Part shown: one piece after another, positions 43,710 through 53,703 of the stretch
How the letters are laid out: the number at the start of each line of letters is the position of its first letter
Numbering within the stretch: the first letter of the stretch is position 1
Source: Imperialibacter sp040222815
Lineage (GTDB): Bacteria; Bacteroidota; Bacteroidia; Cytophagales; Cyclobacteriaceae
Assembly: GCF_040222815.1 (NCBI RefSeq)
Contig: NZ_JAVKCH010000057.1
Location: forward strand, 310,001 to 374,000
Length of the DNA: 64,000 nt
Direction: 5' to 3'
Program-made: the position numbers and the translations under genes
The notes under the pieces: model-generated
Databases searched by the model: none
The model's input: only the letters and a program-made list of their open reading frames with translations
Told to the model about the DNA's origin: nothing

Positions 43710-45980
43710 ATGAATACGAACAAGCAAAAATCCACTTTACAACATGTTTTTTTTTCAGAAGACGAGGGATTTGACTTTCAAGATATTCTGAGGAAAATAC
43801 TTTATCGATGGAGATTGATCGCAGCAAGTCTTACTGTTTTTCTAATCATTTCTATTGCAGCCAATTTTTTCATAGAAACGCAGTTCACAATAAAGTCCAG
43901 TATTTTAATAAAGCAAAACGATAAAAATGAGAAAGATTTTTTTAAAGAGTTAGACTACTTCGAAACTCCAACCAGCATAGAAAACGAAATGGAGATTTTG
44001 AGTTCATATTCACTTCTCAGGGAGGTTGTAGATAGCCTTAGATCCAATATCAATTACTACTCCAGTGACGGGGTAAGGAAACAATACCTGAGCAGGGATT
44101 CTTCGCCAATTATACTAGATATAGTTAAAAGCTCCGACGCTTCAGAATATTTCAATCTTTATATCGACTTGACCAGTGTTGATAGCTACAAAATTACCAA
44201 TGAAGTATTCGGTGATATCAAGTTGATTCAAAATACTTTCCATTTTGGGGATGTAGTCAAATTAGGAGCAACGCAATTTGTCGTTCTGAAATCAAACAAC
44301 TTTGACCAATTTTTGACAAATGAGATAGGTATTGAAGTTGAAAACCCCAGACAGTATACGATTGGATTAGTTGAAGAAATTAAAATAAAGTCCGTTAGCT
44401 CAAAATCAAATGTTGTAGAAATTTCATTGGAAACATCCGACAAAGAACATGGTATTGAGATTATTGATCTACTCGTTAAAAAATACGCTCAAAGAGAATC
44501 ATTGATAAAGAATGCAAAGGCGGTAAACCTTGTTGATTTTATTGACAGTCAATTGGTCAGTGTTGAACGCAAACTTAAAGAGCTTGAATCTGAATTTGAG
44601 TCGTACCGAAAGGAAAATAAAATCCTGAACATCACTCAAGAAGGAAATGTACTTTATACTACGTTAAGTCAATTAGAGACGCAACGGGCAAAGAGTGAAC
44701 TGAATTTGCAGTATTACCTATACCTAACCAATTACATAGAAAACCCTAAACTAGATGAGATATTAAGCCCTTCTTCTGTAGGCATTTCCGACCCAGTGTT
44801 AAATGATTTAATTACAAATCTAAATAGCATTTCATATGAAATAGTTCAGTTAAAAGCTTCAACATCTACTATCAACCCACAGTATAAGACACTTGAGACT
44901 CTGTATTTTTCAATTGTAAATTCTATTAGAGAAAATGTAGTTAATCTAAAAAATGCAACTGAACTGGAAATAAAAAACTTAAATGAAAGAATTTCTCTAA
45001 CTGAAAGTCAGTTCAAACAATTACCAAGTAGCGAAAAGTATCTAGTCTCTATTCAAAGGAATCTAAAATTATCTGAAAGCCTTTACTTGTATTTACAAGA
45101 ACAAAAAGCAGAAGCTGAAATAGCCTTAGCAAGTAATGAAATGTCAGTAGTCGTGATAGACAATGCAATCGCAATAAGTCAGGCAAGGCCTAAGTTACTG
45201 TTGAATTTGTCGATTGCCATATTTCTAGGACTGTTGCTTCCCATTTTTGGAATTGTGCTTTATGATTTTTTGACCGGCAAAGTCCACGGAATTGGCGACA
45301 TCTATAGCGCGTCAAATATTCCCGTTATTTCGACAATTCCATTTGATGAGGATAATTTGGAGTTTGGAAAGAGTTTATCAACTAGAGAGTCCTTCAAAAG
45401 AATTTGTTCCTTCTTAACAATGTTAGACAATGGTTCAAATGGTGGAAAAAGTGCACTCTTTACATCTAGAAATTCCGGAGAAGGAAAAACCTTTTGTTCA
45501 TTGAATACTGCGCTTTCTTTTGCGAGATCAGGCTACAAGACTTTGCTGTTAGATTTGGATTTTCCGCACGCTAAGCTTTCTGAAGCGTTTTCGGAGCCCA
45601 ACGATTTAGGGACGACCAATATTTTATTTGAGGGATCTAACTGGCAAGAGGTTGTAAAAACGACTAACCATAAGAATTTACATTTTATAGGAAAAGGATC
45701 CGTATTAGATTCATCAGATTTAATGATTTGGCCCAACAATTTTGGCGAGTTTATTCTATCTGCAAAGGCTAAGTTTGATTTTGTAATTATCGACGCCTCG
45801 TCACTCAATGATCAAGCTGATTTAGTGATGATAGCCCAAAAGGTTGATTCAACCTTTGTAGTTATCAAAAGGAAGCAATCTTCAATAGAAGACGTTAAAC
45901 AAATCGATAAACTTCAGGATACTCTGAAATTCAAAAATATTGGCTTTGTATTTAACTTCTCCACAGCCCTCAAAGCTTAA
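43710..45980 (+). CDS. Wzc-like polysaccharide co-polymerase with ATPase domain
   Basis: 756 residues. N-terminal Wzz domain with TM1 (about 33-53), a coiled-coil periplasmic part (about 275-480, GNVR-type), TM2 (about 497-522), and a cytoplasmic ATPase of BY-kinase type. Walker A is SRNSGEGKT near 586-594 and Walker A' is LLLDLDFPH near 613-621 (the usual form is DxDxRxP, so the Arg is changed). The C-terminus ends in NFSTALKA and has no tyrosine cluster, so autophosphorylation there is unlikely. It would work with the OPX lipoprotein to control chain length and export of the region C polysaccharide. Confidence 0.88.
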   Translation: MNTNKQKSTLQHVFFSEDEGFDFQDILRKILYRWRLIAASLTVFLIISIAANFFIETQFTIKSSILIKQNDKNEKDFFKELDYFETPTSIENEMEILSSYSLLREVVDSLRSNINYYSSDGVRKQYLSRDSSPIILDIVKSSDASEYFNLYIDLTSVDSYKITNEVFGDIKLIQNTFHFGDVVKLGATQFVVLKSNNFDQFLTNEIGIEVENPRQYTIGLVEEIKIKSVSSKSNVVEISLETSDKEHGIEIIDLLVKKYAQRESLIKNAKAVNLVDFIDSQLVSVERKLKELESEFESYRKENKILNITQEGNVLYTTLSQLETQRAKSELNLQYYLYLTNYIENPKLDEILSPSSVGISDPVLNDLITNLNSISYEIVQLKASTSTINPQYKTLETLYFSIVNSIRENVVNLKNATELEIKNLNERISLTESQFKQLPSSEKYLVSIQRNLKLSESLYLYLQEQKAEAEIALASNEMSVVVIDNAIAISQARPKLLLNLSIAIFLGLLLPIFGIVLYDFLTGKVHGIGDIYSASNIPVISTIPFDEDNLEFGKSLSTRESFKRICSFLTMLDNGSNGGKSALFTSRNSGEGKTFCSLNTALSFARSGYKTLLLDLDFPHAKLSEAFSEPNDLGTTNILFEGSNWQEVVKTTNHKNLHFIGKGSVLDSSDLMIWPNNFGEFILSAKAKFDFVIIDASSLNDQADLVMIAQKVDSTFVVIKRKQSSIEDVKQIDKLQDTLKFKNIGFVFNFSTALKA

Positions 45981-46025
45981 AAGAATTCGTGGGTAATTTA
46001 TTGGCTTGAAAGGATTCTTATAATT

Positions 46026-47372
46026 ATGATTGACAAATATTCAAAATTTTTCTCATCGGAATTTGGCCAGTTAAGTACAAAAGCGTTTTTGGCAATTATC
46101 AATAAGTCTCTAGGGATACTCTCAACTTTTTTCTTTAATGTCTATTTTACTAGAGTATTGGGGCCTAAGTTAATTGGGCGATACTTTCTTATTTTTGCTT
46201 TTATTTCAATTCTTAGCACTATTGGCAAGCTTGGTTATGATAGAACTCTTTTAAGGTTTGTTTCAAAATATCGAGAATTGAATTCGGTAGCTAGTCTGCT
46301 TTACTTTAGACATGTGTCCTTGAAGAGTGTTGTGGGGTTTACAGTATTTATTTCGATGGCAACATTTGTGTTTGCTGATTTTATCGCCGGGAATTTATTT
46401 AATGATTTTACTCTTGGTTCCGATATAAGGAGCTTCTCTATAGTTATTTTGCCATTATCATTGCACCAAAATTTTTGTGAATACTTAAAAGGTCTTGGAT
46501 TGATTCAAATCGGGCTTTTTTTGCAAAGCTCGGTAGTTAGTATTGTCTCAGTCATCGGACTTTTTATTTGCACTATATTCATTGAGTCTGTAAGTGAATT
46601 GACAGCAATTTTTTCTTATTCTATTGCAGTGATAATTACGCTAATGATCGGATTTGGCCTCATCGAAAATCAATTGAGAAAGCTTACAGCTAATATCCAG
46701 GAAATAGATCCTATTGACAAAAAAACTTTAGGCGCAGAACTCTGGGCTAACTCAAAGTCCGTGATTTGGTCAACTACTTTTCAGCAATTCATTTTGTGGC
46801 TACCAACACTTCTGATTGGATATTATAAATCAGATACTGATGTTGCTGAATATGAAATTTCCAGGAGGTGTGCGACGCTCTTGTCTTTTTTCCTGATGGG
46901 ATTTAACGCTGTATTTGCCCCGAAAATTTCGGCGTTAGTTACTCGAAACGAAATACAGAGGGTCGCTACTTTGGCAAAAAAAGTGACCTTGCTAATAGTA
47001 GTAGTCACCCTCCCGTTGGCTGTTTTGTTGTTCGGTTATCCTGAACTGGTGCTGGACTTATTTGGAAGATCCTTTTCTCAGTCAAGTGTCACGATTAGAA
47101 TAATGATAATTGGTCAATTAATTAACGTGATAGCAGGGCCTGTAGGTGTTATTCTTATGATGAGTGGAAATGAGGATAGTATGAAAAATTCCTTTTTTAT
47201 TAGTTTTGGTTTTCTTGCGTCACTTTCGTTCTTGCTTATTCCAACCTATGGATACATAGGCGGGGCTATCGCCAGTTCTTCTGCTTTGGCAATACAGAAT
47301 GTTGCAGCTTCGCTATACTTGTTTCGAAAGCTTAATATTGTAACTTTTCCAGCCTTTTATGTCAAACGATAA
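46026..47372 (+). CDS. wzx: Wzx-type oligosaccharide flippase (second copy)
   Basis: 448 residues with about 12-14 membrane helices; NVYFTRVLGPKLIGRYFL near 39-56 is the typical first-helix signature of MOP-family polysaccharide transporters. It is more divergent from the copy at 9402 than expected for a recent duplication. It would flip the undecaprenyl-linked repeat unit of region C. Its 3' end overlaps the first sulfotransferase gene by 14 bases. Confidence 0.87.
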   Translation: MIDKYSKFFSSEFGQLSTKAFLAIINKSLGILSTFFFNVYFTRVLGPKLIGRYFLIFAFISILSTIGKLGYDRTLLRFVSKYRELNSVASLLYFRHVSLKSVVGFTVFISMATFVFADFIAGNLFNDFTLGSDIRSFSIVILPLSLHQNFCEYLKGLGLIQIGLFLQSSVVSIVSVIGLFICTIFIESVSELTAIFSYSIAVIITLMIGFGLIENQLRKLTANIQEIDPIDKKTLGAELWANSKSVIWSTTFQQFILWLPTLLIGYYKSDTDVAEYEISRRCATLLSFFLMGFNAVFAPKISALVTRNEIQRVATLAKKVTLLIVVVTLPLAVLLFGYPELVLDLFGRSFSQSSVTIRIMIIGQLINVIAGPVGVILMMSGNEDSMKNSFFISFGFLASLSFLLIPTYGYIGGAIASSSALAIQNVAASLYLFRKLNIVTFPAFYVKR

Positions 47373-48243
47373 AGAAGCTAGCTTTCCAGATTTTATCATT
47401 GCTGGAGCACCGAAATGTGGCACTACCGCATTATACGCAATACTCAATCAGCATCCTTTGATAAGCATGTCGAAAGTTAAGGAGCCTGTTTTTTTTTCAC
47501 GAACCCCGGGCGTTGTAAAGTCAAATCTGGCTGAGTATGGGCCAAATTTATCCGGTCGTTTTGATTATGGAATGTCTTGGTATAGTAGCTTATTTGAGAA
47601 GGGGCCAAATAAAATTTATGGAGAGGCATCAACTTTATATTTTATCAATGATGATTCCCCAAAGCTGATTTTTGATCATGCCCCGAAAGTGAAGTTTATA
47701 TTTATGGTTAGAGACCCTGTTGAAAGAATATATTCCCATTATTGGCAAGACATGAAGTTAGGTTTCGAATTGCCCCCTTTTCAGGAGTTTGTAGAAATGA
47801 ACCACCCTAAATTTAGGTATTATTGTAATATTAGCCATTACAAGAAAAATATAGACAGGTTTTTAGAGTATTTTCCAAGAAATCAGATGCTTTTTCTTGA
47901 TTTGGACTCATTTAAAGGAGATCGGTTGGGAACACTGAACGCTGTATATCAATTCCTCGGGTTGACACCTTACCATCATCATGAGGTTTCCAAAAATTTC
48001 AATAAACAGTATGATATAAGGTGGAAAGGATTAGTTCGTGCAATTCATAAATTGAGAGACAGCGACTTTAGGATATATATTCCTTTTGCTTTAAGGCAAT
48101 ATGTGGGAAAAGTATTTCAAATCTTGATTAAGCTAAACCGGAAGGAAGCATCTCACGGGAAAATAGATCAGAGCTTAAAAGAGCTTCTTCGGCCAATTTT
48201 CATTGAGGATACGAATTTCGTAAATACAGAAAGACAAAATTAA
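47359..48243 (+). CDS. Sulfotransferase (first of four)
   Basis: 294 residues. The 5'-phosphosulfate-binding loop APKCGTT is at 17-23 and the 3'-phosphate segment VRDPVERIYSHYW near 117-129, as in heparan-sulfate-type NDST-like sulfotransferases (KEPVFFSR near 41 also fits). It transfers sulfate from PAPS to a sugar hydroxyl or amine in the cytoplasm. ATG overlaps the flippase 3' end by 14 bases. Together with three more genes nearby, it points to a sulfated polysaccharide. PAPS synthesis genes are not in the window. Confidence 0.88.
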   Translation: MSNDKEASFPDFIIAGAPKCGTTALYAILNQHPLISMSKVKEPVFFSRTPGVVKSNLAEYGPNLSGRFDYGMSWYSSLFEKGPNKIYGEASTLYFINDDSPKLIFDHAPKVKFIFMVRDPVERIYSHYWQDMKLGFELPPFQEFVEMNHPKFRYYCNISHYKKNIDRFLEYFPRNQMLFLDLDSFKGDRLGTLNAVYQFLGLTPYHHHEVSKNFNKQYDIRWKGLVRAIHKLRDSDFRIYIPFALRQYVGKVFQILIKLNRKEASHGKIDQSLKELLRPIFIEDTNFVNTERQN

Positions 48244-48268
48244 CCACTTTGAGTTTATTTATTAAGGA

Positions 48269-49696
48269 ATGGGGCGACTCTTTTTGCAAGCGGTCATAAT
48301 AGTATGTTCAATACTAATAGTAATGCACCTTGTCTTTTGGCAAGGTTATGACAGCATATTTCTTATTATCTGCAACTTAATTTGTGTTGCCATTGCTGGG
48401 ATATTGTTAATGTCGAAGAACCTAATTTTTAACCCGCTTTTTTTTCTTTTTTTAACCCTTCTCGCATCAGTTTTGCTTAGATCCTATTTTTTGGTTTACT
48501 CTGATGATGTATACGTACTGGACTATTTGAGGTTAAATGAAAATGTCACTTCTTTTATTTGGCCGAGTATTATTTTATTGCTGGGGCTGATGTCATTTAT
48601 GCTTTGTTTTACGTTGTTTCAACCAAGATTATTTACAATGGCCCGAAACTTCAGTAGCTCAATTTGGGTGAAATGGAAAGTTGACTTGCTTATTTGGGTG
48701 CTTTTTGGAATATCTTTAACGTCACTAATTGTTTTTTTGAAATACAGTGGAATTAGCGGCTTTGATTCATTGCTTCAAAACATTTCCAAGAAGAGATATT
48801 TTGTTGTTGAAGGGAGTGACTGGGCTACAAGCTTAGGCTATTTGCGACTTCTTATTTCTCTATCAGAATTGGCATTTTATATTCTAATTATTGATACTTT
48901 TCAATACAAGAGAAAGTTTACGATGCCTAGGACCGCATTAATTTTTGGCCTCGGTTTTATTAATGTTTTTTTTCCATTGTTTTCATCGAGTCGTTCAAGC
49001 CTATTAATATTTTTTCTAAACCTTTTCATAATTCTGGTATTATATAATAGATTAAATCTTAAGCTATTCACCTTAGGGGTTGTTGGCTCATTCTTTTTGA
49101 TTATCGCTATAACCTCGTTAAGGGCCAAAAAGCAAGATGCCAATTACTCTTTGTATAATCTTATTGAGAAGGTAGCCGTCAACAGGAACATGTTGGGTAT
49201 TTCAAAGACTGCCCACATAATTAATGGTGTTCCACACAAAATTGATTACAAATATGGGTCTACCATGGTAAGCTGGGTTTATGCACCAATTCCAAGGAGT
49301 GTATGGCCTCAAAAACCCAATGTTTCGGTTGGCAAGGAGGTAGGGACCGCTATTTTCGACGCCAAAAGAAATTCATATTCCGGTGGATCAGGGGTTCCAC
49401 CTGGAATTATAGCAGAGCTATTCATTAACTTTGGCAGTGTCGGCGTTATCGTCCTAATGGGGATATTTGGGATTATATATAAAACCCTCTTTTTTCAATT
49501 TCCGTTGGTAATTAATTCCGCTTTAGATCCAAACAATGTACTCTTTTATTTGCTTCTTGTCCTAAACTTGGCCTATGTCTTTTTTGGAGGTTCTGTGTCT
49601 CAAACGGCGATTGATTTTCTTGCAAAAATAGCCCCAACCCTGGTTTTTGTTAAGCTCATAAGCAGAAAAGGAACATACATTGATTTGGTGAGGTAA
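48269..49696 (+). CDS. wzy: O-antigen / repeat-unit polymerase (Wzy-type membrane protein)
   Basis: 475 residues, about 11-12 hydrophobic helices. A long non-membrane loop near 290-375 contains RAKKQDANYS, VPRSVW-like PIPRSVWPQKPN and the segment GGSGVPPGIIAELFINFG, which is characteristic of the repeat-unit polymerase family. It would join repeat units on the periplasmic face after flipping by the Wzx at 46026. It sits between two sulfotransferase genes, with a 25-base gap on the left and 29 bases on the right. Confidence 0.82.
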   Translation: MGRLFLQAVIIVCSILIVMHLVFWQGYDSIFLIICNLICVAIAGILLMSKNLIFNPLFFLFLTLLASVLLRSYFLVYSDDVYVLDYLRLNENVTSFIWPSIILLLGLMSFMLCFTLFQPRLFTMARNFSSSIWVKWKVDLLIWVLFGISLTSLIVFLKYSGISGFDSLLQNISKKRYFVVEGSDWATSLGYLRLLISLSELAFYILIIDTFQYKRKFTMPRTALIFGLGFINVFFPLFSSSRSSLLIFFLNLFIILVLYNRLNLKLFTLGVVGSFFLIIAITSLRAKKQDANYSLYNLIEKVAVNRNMLGISKTAHIINGVPHKIDYKYGSTMVSWVYAPIPRSVWPQKPNVSVGKEVGTAIFDAKRNSYSGGSGVPPGIIAELFINFGSVGVIVLMGIFGIIYKTLFFQFPLVINSALDPNNVLFYLLLVLNLAYVFFGGSVSQTAIDFLAKIAPTLVFVKLISRKGTYIDLVR

Positions 49697-49725
49697 TTTT
49701 TAAATTAAAACAATTCATTTAGATC

Positions 49726-50610
49726 GTGATAGATTTCTTGGTTATAGGGGTACAAAAATCTGCCACTTCCTGGCTATATACTTGCCTAAAGGAGCACCCG
49801 GAAGTGATCCTTCCCGATAGAAAAAGGGAAGTTGAGTACATAGGAGGTCCTCGATATAATAAAGAGGGCGGAATAACTTGGTACTACGGGTTGTTTGGAC
49901 GAAATAATACAGCAGGAAAGAAAATTGGGGATGTCTCCGTCGAATACTTTTATTCTGAAGAATCTCCATTTGAAATACAGAAGCATTTGCCGGACTGCAA
50001 ATTTATACTGCTTTTGAGAAATCCAACAGAACGGTTTCAATCGGCCTACTTTTGGTATCTGAGGAAAGGTTTAATCGATCAGACACTAAATATAAAGACA
50101 CAGATTCTGAAAGCTATATCCTCCAATTCAGATGATGAAGAGTTGGGAATTGTGAGAGATCTTCTAGGTCGAGGATATTATGAACAGCAGCTGGATAATT
50201 ATTTAGCCTGCTTTGACCCAACTCACTTCCACGTTGTTTTTTTTGAATATATTAGCCAGAACCCTCAAAAGGCTTTAAGTGCGATATATTCATTCATAGG
50301 AGTAGAAAGGAATTTTACTCCACAATCAATTGGTTCAAGGCCGAAACGAAACTCTTATAACTCCTTATTGATTTTGATTGAAAGGTTAGGCGGAAAAAAT
50401 AAAATTGTGTCGAAGGTTGCGGACGTTACTAACCAGTTTCTTGCGAGAGTCTTAAAAAATCAGGTAAAGGAGAAGGTTTTTGATCAGGGGATAACAAGCG
50501 CATTAAATAGCCATTATAAGGAAATGAACTCAGGACTGGCTGCAAAGCTGCTGAAGCTAAGTGATGGCAAAAAACATAGTGATAGTGTATCTAGATATTG
50601 GAACTGGTAA
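49726..50610 (+). CDS. Sulfotransferase (second of four)
   Basis: 294 residues starting at GTG 49726. PAPS-binding loop VQKSATSWLY at 9-18 and the 3'-phosphate segment LLRNPTERFQSAYFW near 94-108; KREVEYIGG near 38 matches the KE-containing catalytic segment of sulfotransferases. Motif wording differs from the first copy, so these are separate lineages rather than a recent duplicate. The next sulfotransferase begins 4 bases after its stop if the GTG at 50615 is used. Confidence 0.86.
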   Translation: MIDFLVIGVQKSATSWLYTCLKEHPEVILPDRKREVEYIGGPRYNKEGGITWYYGLFGRNNTAGKKIGDVSVEYFYSEESPFEIQKHLPDCKFILLLRNPTERFQSAYFWYLRKGLIDQTLNIKTQILKAISSNSDDEELGIVRDLLGRGYYEQQLDNYLACFDPTHFHVVFFEYISQNPQKALSAIYSFIGVERNFTPQSIGSRPKRNSYNSLLILIERLGGKNKIVSKVADVTNQFLARVLKNQVKEKVFDQGITSALNSHYKEMNSGLAAKLLKLSDGKKHSDSVSRYWNW

Positions 50611-50614
50611 TGTT

Positions 50615-51376
50615 GTGAGAAACCGTCTCGGGAGAATAATTGTATACGCTAAGGGAGTATTGGGACTTAGCAAGAGGGACATCGTTCTGGTTTCATTCCC
50701 CAAATCCGGGAACACATGGGTTAGATTTGTAATAAATAATTACATCTCCCTGAGTGAACTCAATGGGAAAATCGTGACGTTTTCCTCTCTGGATCAAGTT
50801 ATGCCGGAGTTTGGGGTCAATGACCTTTTAAAACCATGGCCGTATAAGTCAATGCCAAGATTTGTGAAAACCCATTGGGCATGGAAACCCCTATTCGCCG
50901 GTAAAAAAAGCCTTCTCATAGTGAGAGACCCTCGGGATACCATGGTTTCTTACTATAATTACAGGAGCAAGCAGGTGTCGGCAGTGAACCCTGAGAGTTT
51001 CCAGACATTTATAAGAGACAAAAAATTTGGTCTGGAAGCTTGGTTCAAACATTTAAAATCGTGGGAGAAAAAGGCAACCTGCGTTATCAGGTACGAAGAC
51101 TTGAAGAGAGACGGATTAAAGGAAATTTCGGATTCTTTGCAGAAGTTAAGTCTTGATATCAACACTGAAATTTTATCAATGGCATTTGACAATGCCGCTT
51201 TTGATAAGTTAAAAGCAAATGAACAGATTCACGGAATGTCGAAAATGAACTTCTTTTCCGGGGGTCAAATGTTTTTCAATAAAGGGAAAACTAATCAATG
51301 GGTTGAATACTTTTCAGAAAGAGATTTAGAGTATTATCAAGAATTGAAAAGTAAGTATCGGCTAAATGCATACTAG
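50615..51376 (+). CDS. Sulfotransferase (third of four)
   Basis: 253 residues from the GTG at 50615. A frame from GTG/ATG at 50561/50564 exists but would overlap the previous gene by about 47 bases and add 17 residues unlike the family, so I chose the later start, 4 bases after the preceding stop. PAPS loop VSFPKSGNTW near 26-35 and 3'-phosphate segment IVRDPRDTMVSYY near 106-118 match the sulfotransferase 1 type; the His in KTHW near 87-90 could be the catalytic base. It overlaps the next GT4 by 11 bases. Confidence 0.84.
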   Translation: MRNRLGRIIVYAKGVLGLSKRDIVLVSFPKSGNTWVRFVINNYISLSELNGKIVTFSSLDQVMPEFGVNDLLKPWPYKSMPRFVKTHWAWKPLFAGKKSLLIVRDPRDTMVSYYNYRSKQVSAVNPESFQTFIRDKKFGLEAWFKHLKSWEKKATCVIRYEDLKRDGLKEISDSLQKLSLDINTEILSMAFDNAAFDKLKANEQIHGMSKMNFFSGGQMFFNKGKTNQWVEYFSERDLEYYQELKSKYRLNAY

Positions 51377-52505
51377 CAAAGCACAAAGGACGTCTGTATT
51401 ATTCTTCACTAATTTCCCTCCCCCCTACACTGGCCACACCGTGAATAACGAGTTGGTATTTGGGTGGCTTAACGACGCGCAAAAGAAAAAGATTAATATC
51501 TCGAATAGTAAGGGACGACTTCAGTCAACGGGATTGCTTCGAATAGGCGGTATTGTCTCTCACATCAAAAAATTGATTGGGCTGCGAAAGGAGCTCAATC
51601 GAAGGAGATATAATTGCCTATACATGACTTTCTCTCATTCAACGCTCGGTTTTTTAAAAAATTACTTGACTACATTGGCAGCCAGGGGAAAGGTCGATTT
51701 TATTGTTGGGCACATCCATACAGGAAGCTACTCTTCTTTATTTCGAAAGAACTTGCTTAGGCCTTTTACTTTGTCCTTTGTTACGGGTGTTGATCGCTTT
51801 ATTTTTTCGAGCGAGAGAATGTATGCAGAGTGTGCGTCTTATATCCAGTTAAACAAAAAGTTTGTTCTGGAGAATACGTTAAGTAAAGAACTGCTGGTCT
51901 CAAAAGACGAAGTAGAGCTAAAGATTCGTAGTCGGAAAAAGGAAGATACTTTTCAACTGATCTATATTTCGAATATGATCCCCTCCAAAGGATATAAGGA
52001 TCTAGCAAAAGCCCTCGTCTTGCTTTCGGGGAACTCGGCTATTGACTTCCATGCAACTTTTATCGGAGGTTGGATGGCGAGATCCGATGAATTGGAATTT
52101 TTGAGGTTTCTGTCCGAGAATAAACTTGAGAAATTCGTTACTGTGCTTGGTGCCATCTCCGACCGGCAAGCACTTCGGCGGGCACTTATGGAAGCCCATG
52201 TTTTTATATTGCCAACCTACTATCCCACAGAATGCCAGCCAGTCAGTATTATTGAAGCGATGAATGCGGGCAACGCTATTATTTCTACCTTTCATGCAGC
52301 AATTCCAGAGTACGTAAAAACGGATGTGAATGGCGTCTTGGTGGAAAAAATGTCGCCGCTGCAAATACGTGACGCAATAGTCAGGTTGTACGATTTCCAG
52401 TATTGGATCGAGTGCGCCACCGGTTCGAGGAGGGTATTTGAAGAGAAGTTTTATCCAGACATTGTTAAATTGAAGTTCATGGATTTTTTGGAAACTTTGA
52501 AGTAG
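51366..52505 (+). CDS. Glycosyltransferase family 4
   Basis: 379 residues: VLFFTNFPPPYTGHT near the N-terminus, the donor domain with YISNMIPSKGYKDL near 199-212, and ILPTYYPTECQPVSIIEAMNAG near 280-301, in which PTECQPVSIIEAMN carries both Glu. A typical retaining GT-B transferase. Overlaps the third sulfotransferase by 11 bases and is followed by another GT4 after 37 bases. Confidence 0.87.
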   Translation: MHTSKAQRTSVLFFTNFPPPYTGHTVNNELVFGWLNDAQKKKINISNSKGRLQSTGLLRIGGIVSHIKKLIGLRKELNRRRYNCLYMTFSHSTLGFLKNYLTTLAARGKVDFIVGHIHTGSYSSLFRKNLLRPFTLSFVTGVDRFIFSSERMYAECASYIQLNKKFVLENTLSKELLVSKDEVELKIRSRKKEDTFQLIYISNMIPSKGYKDLAKALVLLSGNSAIDFHATFIGGWMARSDELEFLRFLSENKLEKFVTVLGAISDRQALRRALMEAHVFILPTYYPTECQPVSIIEAMNAGNAIISTFHAAIPEYVKTDVNGVLVEKMSPLQIRDAIVRLYDFQYWIECATGSRRVFEEKFYPDIVKLKFMDFLETLK

Positions 52506-52542
52506 GAACGTATTCCCTTCATCAATTAAAAACAGGCACGAA

Positions 52543-53703
52543 TTGATCAAACTTTATAACACCTTCGAAATAGCGATTCCTCTTTGGGATTGGATAATTG
52601 AGAAATTTGAATCTCAGGGTTTGAAAACGTCGGCAGTAATAAGCAAAGGGATTTATAGAGCTAAACCAAGTAATATTAGTCAACACATTCAATATGTTTG
52701 GACGATTCCATTTCTGAGGAAATATAAGTTAGTCTCCCATTTAACTTACTTCTTGCTGACACCCATCAAAATTTTATGGAGCAGGCCTAAAGTCAATATT
52801 TTTTACACGCAACCCCCTCTATTTTACATTTTGGGGGCTTTTTGTTCAAGATTGGTCAGAATTCCCTATGTTGTTCACATAATGGACTTTCAACCTGAAT
52901 TGCTGGTGGTCATGGGAAAGCTTAGACGCACGGGGCCGGTTTATAAGCTGCTTAATTTTCTTGGCCTAAGAGCACTTAAGAAAGCTGAAGAGGTAATCGT
53001 AATTGGTCGGTGTATGCAAAGCCTATTAGTCAGGAAGGGTGTGAATGAGAAAAGAATCCAACTGATTCACAACGTTTCAACCTACAGCCCCGATACAGTA
53101 GTAAATACTGGCATTAAGTCTGACATTGGGCTGGAGGGAAAATCGATAATACTCTATTCGGGCAACATGGGTGTGGCCCATGAGTTCGAGACAATTCTTG
53201 GTGTTTCGAAAAGACTAGCGAGGCTGTCGAGCCTTCATTTTTTGTTTGTTGGAAAAGGCGCACACAGAAGTCTAATAGAAAACTTTATTGCTGACCAGTC
53301 TCCTGTTAACGTTTCGTTGATCGACTACCTACCTGACGACAAGTTTCAAGAAGTTTCCCAGGAGTCTTTAGCGCACTTTATTTCCTTAAAAAGTGGCTAT
53401 GAGGGCCTCATGGTACCAAGTAAGTTCTATAGTTCCATTGCAGCTGGCAAGCCAGTAATTTATGAAGGAGGCAACAGTTCTGAGATTGCACTATTGATTG
53501 CAGAACATGGGTTGGGAAAAAGCGTTCTGAACGGCGATATTGATGAAATGGAGCGCTATATAGTGTCGCTTGTAGAAGACCCAGGATTAGTAAGGCAGAT
53601 ATCAAAAAATTGTCGGGCTACGCACGATGGCAACTTTAGACCATCAATTATAGCACAGAATTATTTACAATGTATAGATGAAGTTATCAAAAGAAGGGAG
53701 TAA
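52543..53703 (+). CDS. Glycosyltransferase family 4 (WbuB/amylovoran-like)
   Basis: 386 residues starting with TTG at 52543. Opens MIKLYNTFEIAIPLWDW, has YTQPPLFYILGAF near 88-100 and VHIMDFQPELLVVMG near 116-130, both typical of the WbuB/WcaI-like branch, and the donor domain with LYSGNMGVAHEFETIL near 205-220 and GYEGLMVPSKFYSSIAAGKP near 285-305. Its 3' end overlaps the fourth sulfotransferase by 26 bases. Confidence 0.86.
   Translation: MIKLYNTFEIAIPLWDWIIEKFESQGLKTSAVISKGIYRAKPSNISQHIQYVWTIPFLRKYKLVSHLTYFLLTPIKILWSRPKVNIFYTQPPLFYILGAFCSRLVRIPYVVHIMDFQPELLVVMGKLRRTGPVYKLLNFLGLRALKKAEEVIVIGRCMQSLLVRKGVNEKRIQLIHNVSTYSPDTVVNTGIKSDIGLEGKSIILYSGNMGVAHEFETILGVSKRLARLSSLHFLFVGKGAHRSLIENFIADQSPVNVSLIDYLPDDKFQEVSQESLAHFISLKSGYEGLMVPSKFYSSIAAGKPVIYEGGNSSEIALLIAEHGLGKSVLNGDIDEMERYIVSLVEDPGLVRQISKNCRATHDGNFRPSIIAQNYLQCIDEVIKRRE

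Noticed and set aside
52002..52550. 182-codon minus-strand frame opposite a GT4 gene
   Set aside because: Antisense shadow of a well-supported glycosyltransferase with no motif of its own.
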